From contig JAUIRK010000046.1 of the NCBI GenBank assembly GCA_030549495.1, positions 496,001 to 560,000 of the forward strand: a stretch of DNA of 64,000 nt, given 5' to 3'. The first letter of the stretch is position 1. The number at the start of each line of letters is the position of its first letter. This DNA comes from Nectonema munidae. Lineage: Eukaryota; Nematomorpha; Nectonematoida; Nectonematidae. The position numbers and the translations under genes were made by a program. A model generated the notes under the pieces. That model did no database searches. It was not told the DNA's origin and saw nothing but the letters and a program-made list of their open reading frames with translations. Below, in pieces: positions 1 to 11,339 of this stretch.

Positions 1-157
1 AAAAAAGAATTAAAAAAAAATAAATTTAAAATAATCAATTTTTTATTTTTTTGTGATAAAAAATAAATTTTCAATTAATAAATTTTAAATATATAAATAA
101 CCTTTTTTTATTATTTTTTTTAAAAATAATTTTTACATTTTAACTACTTAAAAGGTA

Positions 158-297
158 AAGGTTAGGGTGTTTTCATCGAGAAGGCACAATTGCGCTGCTT
201 GTATCGAACTATGAAGAAAGCAGACTTGATGCGGGATCGAACCCAAGAGCTTGAGTTATCGAATCCAGCATTTAACCAACCCTACTCACGCCCCTTA
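158..297 (-). repeat. tRNA-derived SINE, family A (near full length)
   Basis: Read on the minus strand it starts GGGGCGTGAGTAGGG, has an A-box-like stretch (GGTTAAATGCTGG) and an excellent Pol III B box (GGTTCGATCCC), then a tRNA-unrelated body ending near GCAATTGTGCCTTCTCGATG. The same body recurs at 28.8, 38.9, 48.9 and 60.6 kb, and its tRNA-like head at 17.0 kb, so this is a dispersed SINE and not a tRNA gene. Confidence 0.75.
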
Positions 298-599
298 ACT
301 TATTTAACTAGTTTAATTTTTTAATTTTAATTACTTGTTAAGATGATTAACAGAAAACAAAAAATAATAATATCAAAAAAGAGATAAAAAAATGCAATTC
401 TTTACAAATGTAATACTTTTTGAAAAATGAATTATACTTCATAATTTAAAAATACAAATTAATAAAAAAAAATCTGAGCATTTTGGTTTTCTTTCTACAC
501 AAGTCAAATAAATCTTGGAACAAACACCTTGCAACCCTTGAAGGCTTTCTATAATTCTTAATCTAATCTTAATCTATAATTAGGATGTATCCTTAAAGA
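298..599. other. AT-rich spacer, nothing recognised
   Basis: No coding similarity, inverted repeat or tRNA-like box was seen. The right part may be 5' sequence of the LINE fragment that follows. Confidence 0.4.
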
Positions 600-1790
600 A
601 TTATTATTACTTGTAAAAGAAAAAATTTTAGATACACAAATCAATACTTATTTCAGTCTGAACAACCTTTTTTCATGTTATCAATTTGGCTTCAGAAGAT
701 CATATTCGACTGAACTTTTTCATGCTTATTTTTTTAATACCATAATTAATTGTATCGAATCTAAGAAAGATGTTTTCCCTCTTCTTTGATTTGAGCCATG
801 CATTTGACTCATTGTCGCATAGAATACTACTGACCAAATTAAGATATTATGGTTTTTCGGAAAATTCGCTTAAATTTGTTGAGTCTTATTTGACTAATAG
901 ACATCAGTGTGTTTCTTTCAATGATTGTATTTCTCAAAAAAAGAAAATCCTTTCTGGTGTACCCCATGGGTCTATATTGGTCCTCTCTTTTTCAATATTT
1001 ATATTAATGATCTCTCTAATTCTCTTGAAACTGATGATGTAACTGCTATTTTTTCTTGAACTAATATGACTGAATCTTTTCTTTTTGAAAACTTAAACCT
1101 AATTAATAAATAGTTTCGAAACAACAACTTAACTGTCAATCATAATAAATCATTCAGTATGGTTTTCTCGTACAAGTTCGATATTAAAAAATTTAATGAC
1201 TTTTTAAATGAAATTGGATTCAAAAAAAGTTATAAATTTTAATCTTTTGGGATTAATCATAAATCATCATTTGTCTTGGAATATTCATATTTCTTCTGTT
1301 TCTCCATAAGCTAGCTTATGGAGATATAAGCTAAGACTGATATTTAGCTGGAAAAACATTCTCTTATTAACTCTCTGTTTGTATATAATTCAATATTGAA
1401 ATTCGACGAGATATATCGTATTAAAGTTGTTCTATTCCTCTTTCTTCTTCTAAGTCCTTTCAATGAATTCATTTCCGTAAATATTGGAAAAGATCGAACA
1501 TCTCCTCGACATCCTATAACAATGATTCTGATTATTACAAATGTTCACAATTTAGGCATTCATTCTCTTACAAACTGTCTCTTTGTTTCAACTGCAACAT
1601 TACTGACCCTTATTATTATTTTTATTCTTCTACTTTCACATTATTTAAGATCAAAAGTTTTTCAATTTTTTATCAATTTCGCAAATTTATCCCTCTTACA
1701 AGAGTTTAACTTAAATTTTGTCTCTAAATTTGCTGTTTTTTTCTTACACCACACCCTTTAAACTTCATCAACATATATTTACATATAAAT
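600..1790 (+). mobile_element. LINE-a: decayed non-LTR retrotransposon, RT to C-terminus
   Basis: Reverse-transcriptase blocks appear in order across several frames. First comes a YQFGFR-like block near 680-700. At 770-1042 lie LFFDLSHAFDSLSHRILL, SYLTNRHQCV and SGVPHGSI, which are RT palm motifs. A decayed catalytic box (ETDDVT in place of YADDT) lies near 1028-1045. C-terminal features follow: LGLIINHHLSWNIH near 1250 and KFDEIYRIKVVLFLF at 1396. The order matches Jockey/CR1-type APE LINEs. The 5' half is missing, the frame changes several times and the element is dead. The 121-codon open frame at 1396-1761 is the LINE C-terminal region, not a host gene. Confidence 0.75.
1301..1324. repeat. 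24 bp perfect palindrome
   Basis: The 24 bases from 1301 are self-complementary about the centre AAGCTAGCTT. It lies inside the C-terminal part of LINE-a. No function is claimed. Confidence 0.6.
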
Positions 1791-2052
1791 AAATGAATAT
1801 CATTTACTACAATATTCTATACATATATATCTATTTAAAAAAATCTACTAATTACAATTACTTCAATTTTATTTGATTCAGTTTTTGTCCTATTTTTACA
1901 ACAAACTACTCTGAATTTGTTCTGCTTATACAAATTCCATTGCTCGTGGTTAGTGTCTTCAAGCGACGGCCTTTGATGCTGACCTTCAAAAGTTCCTTCT
2001 TTTTAATTTTTTTACTCCGTTTGCTCTTGGATTAAAAAACTGTGAAAGTATT
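1791..2052. other. Short spacer after LINE-a
   Basis: AT-rich with ATATAT runs. It may include 3' sequence of LINE-a. No gene was recognised. Confidence 0.3.
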
Positions 2053-2735
2053 GTGGCCGGACATTTTAAGGAAAGACATTTGGCCGATAGATACTTAGCT
2101 TACCGGACACCTGGTCCAAAGACATTTGGCCGACGGACATCTGGCGGAACAAGAATTTTACCAAATAAACATTTGGCCGAACCAAATTTTACCAAAAAGC
2201 GATAAATTTATTCAAACAGACATTTAGCCCAACAAATATTTTACCAAATACGAAATACAACAATTTATAATGATGTATTATTAACTAACGCCAGATTTAA
2301 TTGAATTATACCGTATGTAATGTATCTACCTAACTACGTATTTTAATTATACTATACCTCATAACCTTACTTTAATAATATTTAAAGTATGATTATTTTC
2401 GAACAATGTTCTCTAAGTTTTAGTGTTTTAACATCAAAACAACATTTTTTATTGGTTGCAGAATTTTGGAAATATTCTAAACTGTATTGACATTTTACTC
2501 TAGAAATATTTGTTCACCAAATGATTATTCGGTAAAATTTTGGTTCGGCCAAATTTCTATTTGGTAAAAGTTTTGTTCTACCAAATGTCCTTCTACCAAA
2601 TGTCCTTCGACCAACTGTCCGTTCTGCCAAATGTTCATTCAGCTAAATTTTCGTTTGGTCAAATGTGTCTTCTGCCCCTTTTCGGTCAAACATTTTTCGG
2701 CTAAATGCCTTTCGGTAAAATGTCTGTGTACGGGC
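2053..2735. mobile_element. Fold-back element 1 (GACATTTGGCCGAA units)
   Basis: Two long arms are inverted relative to each other: about 2053-2250 and 2527-2730. Each arm is a degenerate tandem array of a roughly 15 nt unit close to GGACATTTGGCCGAA, seen direct on the left and as TTCGGCCAAATGTCC on the right. The best paired stretch is 2157-2194 with 2531-2568, nearly identical as inverted copies. A unique AT-rich centre of about 280 bp separates the arms. No transposase frame is present and no clear target duplication was found. The small open frame at 2631-2813 falls in the repeats and is not a gene. Confidence 0.7.
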
Positions 2736-4067
2736 TTGTCTGATTTATCAGCTATTATGACTAAAATTCTCATTATTCTAAAACTGTTGAATCATTGTGT
2801 ACCCAAAAAGTGATGTACTTGACTAATCTACTGTACTCATGATGATTTGCAGAGATGCACAAGTAAAATAGCAAAAGAACCACAATGAACGAGGGTATAC
2901 GAGTAGTGGATTCATAACGAAATCCGTGTACTAGCCAACACACACCTTCTCTATCTGATGTGCCTGCCCATATCCATATCCACCGTTTCCATCTTTTGCA
3001 TGTAAACAAGGGATTAACTCTTTGAAAACATGAAAAGTCCTTGTTACAGTGAACAAGCACTTACTCATAATCAGATACAAATCTGTGCACTTACAAAATT
3101 GTTTATACATTCACTCTTTTGTCATCTTCTCCTATATAACACCAACTCTCCCGCTTTCATGGAAGACTTGACCAAGGATAGAGGGCTTCATCTCATCCAA
3201 CTCCATATTTAAATAGATTGTATACTTGCATTTCAGAACAAAGCTCACTTCTTTTTAATTTTTAAAATGATGTATGCCTCTTTTGGCGTGAGACACGCCT
3301 GGCTGTATTTTAAAGAAGATATTTTTTTTAAAAGTTATAATTACATTAGAGTTGCATACACACTTTAGTTAGTTTTTTTAGTATATTAGATAAAATATTT
3401 TTCATTATGTATAGTTTTTCAATCATGAAAGTTAGTGAGTTTGAAATTTAGAAGATTCGTTTGTCAGTTATGTTATAGTTAGTATATTGTTGTTCAGTAG
3501 CCTGAATAATATTAACTTTTTAAAATATTCAGATAATCTGAAATTATTTCAAAAACAAATATTACAAATTTTTTCAATAAAGAATCCAGTTCTTTGCCAA
3601 AACAAAGGTCAAAAAATGCAGGATAGATATTTAAAAACCATTTTTTAAAATAATAACCCACACACACATATAATATATACAACAAAATATAAATCAGTAA
3701 ACAAATTTCTCACTTACTCTATTCAAACTTGATTCTTTGTGAATAAAATGAAAGTTTACGCAAATTGCTATAATAATAAGTATAAAATTTATCCATTCTA
3801 TTAGTACTAATATAAACGAATGATGATGCTAGGTAAAATTATTTGGTAACAAATCAAATTCATAAAGTCAATCAAAAATATCTAAAATAACGAGACAAAA
3901 TCAAAATATATTTTCATATCTTTTATTTCTTGATCCCAACGGATTCTTATCGTAAGGGATAGGTAGTCTATTAGTACTGCCAATGTAATGAATCTTTTAA
4001 TTTCACTTCTGTATTTCAAATTTAAATTAGTGTGAAATTATTTGAAACTATTCAAAAGCGAATATAC
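2736..4067. other. Unassigned AT-rich region
   Basis: Two overlapping small frames near 2.8-3.2 kb (95 codons minus, 60 codons plus) resemble no family I know and have no splice context. Nothing else was recognised. Confidence 0.4.
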
Positions 4068-4068
4068 G

Positions 4069-4408
4069 GGTCTTTTCGTTTAGACGGCCACATCAAGTAA
4101 TCACCATTTCGTCTGCCTTTTATAGTTATTTATTTATCCTTTTATTTACCATTTCTTCTGCTTTTTATAGTTATTTATATTTAATTTATTCAGATATTGC
4201 CAATTTTATTCCTTTGATTAAATAAAACTATTCTTAATATCCATTAAAGTTATTAATTTTTTATTTTTTTTAATTTCCATTTCCTTTTATAAACAACAAA
4301 ATGTGGGTAAAGGCAGAGAATTTTCCATAGAAAATGGCAACCAGGACATAACTATAAAAGGCAAACGAAATGGTGATTACTTGATGTGGCCGTTTAAACG
4401 AAAAGACC
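4069..4408. mobile_element. MITE with about 60 bp terminal inverted repeats
   Basis: The left arm 4069-4128 starts GGTCTTTTCGTTTAGACGG. The right arm 4348-4408 is its near-perfect inverted copy, ending CCGTTTAAACGAAAAGACC. A second copy of the inner part (ACCATTTC..CTGC..TTTTATAGTTA) sits just inside the left arm, an internal tandem duplication of about 45 bp. Length is about 340 bp with no coding capacity. TAC lies on both sides (4065-4067 and 4409-4411) with one odd base on the left, so a 3 bp target duplication is possible but not certain. The 62-codon frame at 4303-4491 is spurious. Confidence 0.8.
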
Positions 4409-5099
4409 TACAAATACTAAAAACTTCTTTTTTCAAAATACAAACTAAATACAAATTTATTTTTTATCTAGCCAAAGAGGCAAAGGTTTAGTGCCCCCCT
4501 CTCTCATCCACAGAAAAGAAATGTTAAATATTGTAATAAGCTATAAAAAAATTTCGACCCCTGATGAAAATTGATGGCTACACTACTGCCTATGCCGTCA
4601 ATATGTAAAACAAATACTATAAGTCAAAATGTAAAACAAATACAGTTACATGCAAGTCTTTATTTCAAAAGAATGATAAAATCTCTTAACTTGATATAAG
4701 ATTCCAACATTTTAATTTTATCTTACATTTTGCCCACATTCTTCTTAACCAAAGTCGAGAGATTTCATGGAAAATAAATTTAATCATGCACAGAATATTT
4801 TTTTTCTAAAAGGATGCTAAATTATTAAATACATTGACGTTTTATATAAACTAATTTTATATATTTGCGAAAATTAGTTTATAACAAATTTTCTGATATT
4901 TGACAATCATTATACTTTAATTACCTCAAATATTTATTGCCTATATTAATTTGTTTATTTTGAATTAGACTCATTAACACGGAAAACCACAAGTTATTTT
5001 TAGAATGTAGTGTCGTTTGTAATTAAGTTATATTGTTATGATTATCATAGCTCAAAAAGTTATATTCCATTTTCTTTAAACTTGATTAAATTTACAATG
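4409..5099. other. Spacer with a possible hAT-type end
   Basis: Near 4580 the plus strand reads GATGGCTACACTACTG, which on the minus strand (CAGTAGTGTAGCC) resembles a hAT terminus. No matching second end or 8 bp duplication was found. The rest is AT-rich and unassigned. Confidence 0.3.
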
Positions 5100-6165
5100 A
5101 ATAAACTTTAATTGAAGTAACAAACTATCGACCAATTTTCCTATTTGTTCAATTTTAAAAATTTGGAAAAAAATCTCAAATTGTTCATTATCTATAGATT
5201 CTAAATGTTTTTTTTACAATTTGGATTCAGGAAACATCATTCTTATGAGTTATTGCACTCATTGTATATAGAAAAAAACATTAATTATCTTGAAAATAAA
5301 AAAGTTTTTTAAAACTCCTTGTTTCAAGTCACTCATATACAGAAAACAGTTTCCTACAAGTCCTCTGGAATAAAAATTTTTGATTTCATCATTCTACACC
5401 TTTCCTTTGTCGAGATTCAAAAAAGAAATCAAAGTAAACCTTATCAATGAAAATATAAAATGATATATTCCTAACAGTTTTTCGTGTCAAAAGACGTTAT
5501 TAAATTGAGTGAACCATTAATTGAAATATAAAATTGGTTTATTTCCATTTGAAATTTCTTCCCTTTTTGTATTCAATTCTTCTCTAAATCGGCCGCTTTT
5601 GATTTGGAATAGAAATTTTTCAAACTCTGGTGAATTTTCCTCATTTCGAACTGTAAAGGGAACTGTTAATAATATTTTAATTGACAAGTATTCAGAAAAC
5701 TGAAATTTTATTATATACCTTTTATATAAATAAAATTTATAATTATTTTTATAATAAAATTTTGTATTATTTTATACATTTTTATGTTCTTATGTATAAA
5801 TTTCTATATATAAATTGTGTATATATCTACTCTATACAATATTAGTTTACTAATGTAATAGTTGCAATTACTAAACTGTAAATTGTTATGTATTTTCACT
5901 TTTCAGTCATATAAATAATCATTTATTTTTTTAACTGTTTAATGTAATGAAAAAAAATCTATGCTTGAATAAACAAGACTTTATGCGGGTTGTTTTCATA
6001 CCCTTTGAAATACACGTATTTTTCTTCATTATCGGTTTACAATTTGTTTATTAGATTATAAAAAAAAATTTTTTTGTACCAATTGTCAAATAATTTTATT
6101 TTATTTTTCGATTCTGTTTTGATGATGAGATCTGCAAATAAATTTTCTTCTTCTTCTTATTCTTT
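5100..6165 (+). mobile_element. LINE-b: internally shortened non-LTR retrotransposon remnant
   Basis: 5107-5150 translates as NYRP followed by decayed RT sequence. 5218-5265 gives an FGFRKHHS-like block, a standard RT motif. A C-terminal-like stretch (LKYKIGLFPFEI) follows at 5518-5705 after a gap in which most of the palm domain is absent. The region ends with AATAAA-like AT sequence and a (TTC)n tract at about 6147-6165, resembling the tail of LINE-c. Broken and incomplete. Confidence 0.5.
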
Positions 6166-6629
6166 TTAATATTATTTTTCAACTTTTTTTTATCTCCAAG
6201 ATATTAATTTTGAACCACATATTTTTTGTCTCCTTAATTCCTCTGATTTCTTCCTTATTGGGCAATACCCTAATAGACTCCTCCCTACAAAGCACATTAA
6301 TTTATGCTTGTTGACTATGCATTAATTATATATTATAGTTGTTCTGTTGTGTGTATGTATATAACATCTCGTCCTATTCCTTTTTTTATTCGTTCTGCTA
6401 TTGTAAATAAATTTCTCGTATAAAACTGGTACTGCCCTTTCAAAATATTCTGGAAAAAAAGATTTACGAGAATTTATAGTTGCATGTTGTTATATTTGCA
6501 CACAGAATCAAAATCTAAATGAAAATTGGGCGGATTATGTATAGATGAAACTCTTACAATACCAATAAAATTTATTACTTAATTTTCAATGATTTCTTTC
6601 CTTTTGAATTTTTTGCTGAACAATTCTCT
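6166..6629. other. AT-rich spacer, nothing recognised
   Basis: No coding similarity or repeat structure was noticed. Confidence 0.35.
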
Positions 6630-6824
6630 TTAGTGAATATTAATTACCGTATTTAATCTTAATGTTCGTTGATTAATATATGTAATCTGTTTCGTTTCTT
6701 GTGAAAAAACTGCTGAAAAAGCTGTTTCTACAAGCCAAGAAGTTGTAAATGAAATAATGCTTGCTTCAACCAAGTTATAAATCAGAGGATTTGATTCTCG
6801 TATTTCATTCAAAAACACCTTCAT
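6630..6824 (-). pseudogene. hAT transposase fragment, C-terminal dimerisation domain
   Basis: The 64-codon frame contains ISFTTSWLVETAFSAVFSQE followed by TK and NQRTLRL. This matches the hAT-family C-terminal dimerisation signature (FSTSYLVESAFSAV..TKKR...R.DLRL), as in domesticated hAT proteins such as ZBED5, FAM200 and GTF2IRD2. The DDE catalytic part was not seen nearby. I take it as a DNA-transposon remnant. The hAT N-terminal fragment at 52.6-53.1 kb is a separate insertion. Confidence 0.6.
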
Positions 6825-9327
6825 TTTCCATTCTTCCTATAAATTTTGAATACTTCTGGTAAACACATAAGTACGAAGACATTAAGCAAAATAATCACGT
6901 AGACCACGTAAATATTTCTATAGATCTTAAGTGATCCACAATAATCACTTTGGGCAACCAAGCTCTAGAGTTTACAATTCATAATTTTCTTCTTCCCTGT
7001 CTTCTAGCTTTTCCCCCTTTTATATATGGGGGCGTGGCGACACACAATTTCAATTTTTCTTCTCATCTTAGTATTTCACTTTCATTCGTTGTGAATGAGA
7101 GCCGCGATTCCGAAATCTAAACTTTATCATAACTCTTTTATTTTTCTTTCCTTCTTGGAGTTATTTTTTATTCGAATACACTCTGTACTCGGTAGCCGTA
7201 ATCGGTTTTCCGAAAAATCACGACCGTCATTTCATGGGTCGGATTCTTTTTGTTTTCTTTTTGCTGCATTTAGTATTCCATATGTCATTTAGATTTGAAG
7301 GAGAAAAGATACTTATTTCATTATGCGAAATAAATATTCTACAATCTTTTTATATTTTTTTGATGTTGTAATTAAAAATTATCCAATTTTTGCGTGTATA
7401 ATATTAGTAACATAAACAATAAGTAGAATTTCACATAATTTTCTTAAAAAATAATTACGTTTAGATTCCAAAATTCTTTATAAAATGACTTCATGTAAGT
7501 GTCTAATTAAAATGAATACAAGGGATGCAAGAAGTATTTTGGGCTCATTCATTAAATATTTTTGAAATTTTGAAAAAACATTCTTTTAAAATTTGTTTTT
7601 TTTTTCGAAATTGGAATGTTTAAATATTTGAGTATTTGTAGAGTCATTTAAATTAACTTCTTCATATTTTAGCTAGCTTCTTCCATTTTTATTTCTATCT
7701 AGCTATTGAAAATTTTTCTTGGATAAAGCTTTTTGTATGAAATTTTAGTAAAAAGTTGACACGATTCAGAGATGTTTGTTACTTGAGTGGAAATGATGAT
7801 TTTGTTTGAATAATATCAATGCTTTTAATTCATGTACAAAGCAATTTGGAATGACAGTTTCATAATTCTGTAACCACAATTTGAAAAAGACTTCACCAGA
7901 AATGTTAATGAAAAATTGGATGTGTGTGTCCCCCTTTCTTTGTAATGAATGCAAAAAAAGACGTAGAGAAGAGGCATCTGACCAAAAATTGCAAGCCCTC
8001 ACTCATCTTTGTTTCCTAGCAGCAGGCAGCTAAAAGCATTGCAAGCCAGCATGCAAACGATTACCAAGTATTATTATTATTAATATTGATGAGAAGTGCT
8101 TTCCCAAGAAGTCGATAATTGTGAATTGCAGCCACAACATGAAGCAAGCAATACCCCCTTCCTCCACCTTGACATTGAAACGTGTGCATGTGTATATAAA
8201 TGCATCTTGCAAGATATGAAATTGCTCCTTATTATAAAAATCAATCATTTCACACTGAATTAAATCAAAAAAGCTACTTAATTGTCAGCGAACACAACAC
8301 CCACACACACATAATGGTATATCAATGCCGCTAAGTACAGCCAATTCCAGCAAATTGCTGTTCATAATATAATCAAACACTTTCTTTCAAAATGGAGCTC
8401 GGTGTTTAAAAATTAATGTTTTAAATGAAAAATGAAACACAAAGTGAATACATAAAAAATGTATAGAAGAAACAGCATTTACGATATATTGATATATAAT
8501 TGGTATATTGCGTATCCCTTCTGTTCACGATATATGAACACGGAAGCCAGTTACTTCACTACTTAGAACGAATTTTGTTAAACGTTTTTTGCTTTCGGGA
8601 GATAACTGCATCACTGCGTGCAAAATACCCACGTATTCGGTGAGAATCTACTGTTTTACCAGAATCTGTACCCTGAAAAAAGTGCGATTCTGACCAATTC
8701 ACTATCAAAGTATATTTTTAATCTTCTATTCTGTGGGTAATTTTGTAGAACTGGTTTTGATCATTGGTTTATTTAAAAATGGTAAACATAATTTATTTAT
8801 TTCTAATCATTTTATTTAGAATTTTTTGGTATGATAAAGGTATTTTTTGTAAATTTTCTTAGCTTGTTAAAGTTTTATTTATATGTCAACTCTGAGATCG
8901 ATTGATCCTAGCAATACTCCCGCCCTACTAATTAAATTAGTAAATGCTCTTTTCCAAATTTTCACTAATGAATTATTTAAATTAACCAGTTTGAAAGTGT
9001 AACCTAACATAAAATTTCAACGATTAAAAAACTTGTTAATATAATAATTAGAAAATACTAGTAATCTAACTGTCTTTTAATTACTACATCTTAGTCAACT
9101 ATTATTTATCTAATGATAGGGTACAGTAAAGTGGAATGAATTGGAAAAAATTATTTTAAAGTTATGAAGCAGACTTATTGAATAAATGAACAATATTCAT
9201 GATATTTTTTTCCAAAATTGAAGTCGCGTTTAGTTATAAGAATATTTCTAAAAAACAAAATATATCGTAACAACTCATTATTTAAAAAAGTATATATCTA
9301 CTTTTAACGCTATCTAAATTTCTGTAC
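6825..9327. other. Unassigned 2.5 kb region
   Basis: Open frames of 60-80 codons occur on both strands near 7.1, 7.8 and 8.1 kb. None matches a known family or shows a convincing exon boundary. A stretch at 7010-7040 with TTTATATATGGGGGCGTGGC combines a TATA-like and a GC-box-like sequence, but no gene could be attached to it. Confidence 0.35.
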
Positions 9328-10270
9328 TAGGACAAAATCCACGTAGGACGACATAATCCCCCTAGACAAAATTCTCGGGTGGACAAAATCCGCCGAAAGA
9401 CATAATCTCTTATGAAATTTTTCAACTTATTATGTATTAATTAGTGTATAACTTGACACATGTTTCGATACTTTTTAATGCGAAGGGGTGTGATGTAGTT
9501 AATCCTTTTACATTAACTTTACCCTAATGTCCGCTTTCCCTCACAACGTCCTATCCACGAGGTGTAGTGCTTATCACAGGTTTACAATACTTTTTTGCTA
9601 AAACAGGAAAAGATGTAGTTAATCCTTCAACATTTTCTGTACCCCAATTTCCACCCACTTAATTTTTTGCTTCAATTTAGTATTTGTTTGTAAGTTTATA
9701 GTTTCAAGGAATTAAACTAATTATCAAGTATACTCTCATATAAGGAAAAGAAAAATAGTGGAGAAACAAAATAAAACAAACAAACATTTTACATCTGTTT
9801 TTAAAAGGCTGCTTATTTTTTGATGTAAATTTTTCACAAAGCTCTAGTGTAAAAATTTTTTTTTTCATTTGTCCAAGATGGAGTTTGTTAAAAGCAATAA
9901 AGAAAAAGTGAAGTTGATTTATGGGGGATTTATTTACATTAAGCAAAAAGATTTGACGAAAGGTGTAGTGTCATACGAATGTGAAAGAAGGAGAACCTAA
10001 AAAAAAGGCATTGCGTTCAACTTGGGATTTTAATCAATTGTTTGTTCTTTAAATAAATATTTCAGCTTTTCATTTATATTTTTTTAAGTATTTTTTTGGA
10101 AAATATACCTTTCTATGGATTTGATATGCGGGATTTTTTTCAGAGGAAATTTGCTTTCGAAATTTTGTCTGGTAAAATTTTGTTAGAGTGATTTTGTTCT
10201 CCGGGGGATTTTGTCTAAGGGAATTATGTCCTCGGGGGATTTTGTCCTCACAGGGTTTTTGTCTTAACAC
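9328..10270. mobile_element. Fold-back element 2 (GACAAAATCCCCGAG units)
   Basis: The left arm at 9330-9413 is a degenerate array of roughly 16 nt units close to GGACAAAATCCCCCTA. The right arm at 10124-10268 carries the same units inverted (GGGGGATTTTGTCC). Between them, 9492-9540 and 9614-9660 are two copies of a segment containing GATGTAGTTAATCCTT, an internal repeat with a spacing of about 120 bp. No transposase frame was found. Its architecture copies fold-back element 1, with the same GGACA start and unit length but a different core. The 66-codon minus frame and 75-codon plus frame here are by-products of the repeats. Confidence 0.7.
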
Positions 10271-11339
10271 CCTAAATTTGTCTTGGTATACTTCAAATAA
10301 GGCCTTCTCTGTATCCTCACTGTTTATTATTAATTCAGATCCCCTAGCATTGAATAAAATAATAATATCAATGCTAGTCTTTTGTTTACTTTTATCTGTT
10401 AGCTGTAACCATTAAATAAGAAATTTTTTAAGCAATCCAAAAATAATTTTACTAATCTAATTATTAAGTGATACAAATTTTTCATCCCCCATTCATATCA
10501 AAATCCGCGTCAATCAAAATCAAAAGTCAATATTCTTCAGCTAAATTTCAATATTAATGTATATTTAACCTATAACTTAGTGTGTATATTAGATACATCA
10601 TTCAGTCCTAAAAATTTATAACTATATACACTTTTGAACCCATAACACTTATATATATTTAATATAATTTTACTAATAAATATGGCTACTTTTTAGCAAA
10701 TGTCAATCAAATTATGATTGATGATAAAACAGTTTATAAAAAGATTCATTCAAATTTTAAATAAAATATATGTTTTTATATTAAATTCACCATGCTGACT
10801 TCATTTTTAAATTCAGTTTTCGCAATCAAGGTTTGAAAATGTCTAAAAGTATTCATCAAATTTGCGTTTTACCTTGAAAATTATCGTCATAAACATTTAT
10901 TCAGATTTTAAATAAAGGATGTTTCCTTCTTGTTAAACGATGATATTGATTTCATTTCTGTCCTCAGCTTTCGCAATTAGAATGAAAAAATGTCTAAAAT
11001 TATCAATCAAATTAGATATTTGTGAAAAAAATAAAGTATGCTTGTTTTTGATTAGAATCATCCAAAATGGATTTTTTAATTAAATAAAAAATTTCTTATG
11101 AATTCAGCAAAACTAAAAAACAAAAAAAATATTGAAAAAAAACTAAAAAAATCATTGAAAATTAAAATCAAAATTCTATCTATTTATAAAATTTTGAATT
11201 TATTTTTAGAAATATATATACTTAAGGCTATATTAGTTAGAAACACTCTTGAAAATTAATATTTCTATTTTCGAAAAAATTGTTCACTTTGAATCTAAAA
11301 ATTCTAATTCTTTTAGTTTGTCTCTAAAAGAAGAACATT
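10271..11339. other. AT-rich region, nothing recognised
   Basis: Three loosely similar stretches (near 10.70, 10.84 and 10.98 kb) mention AATCAAATT and TTTTAAATAAA in the same order, suggesting an old degenerate tandem repeat. No gene was recognised. Confidence 0.3.

Noticed and set aside
158-297. tRNA gene on the minus strand
   Set aside because: A and B boxes are good, but the same sequence with a tRNA-unrelated body recurs several times; it is a SINE.
10070-10270. 66-codon minus frame as a gene
   Set aside because: It is the right arm of a fold-back element; the periodic peptide reflects the DNA repeat.
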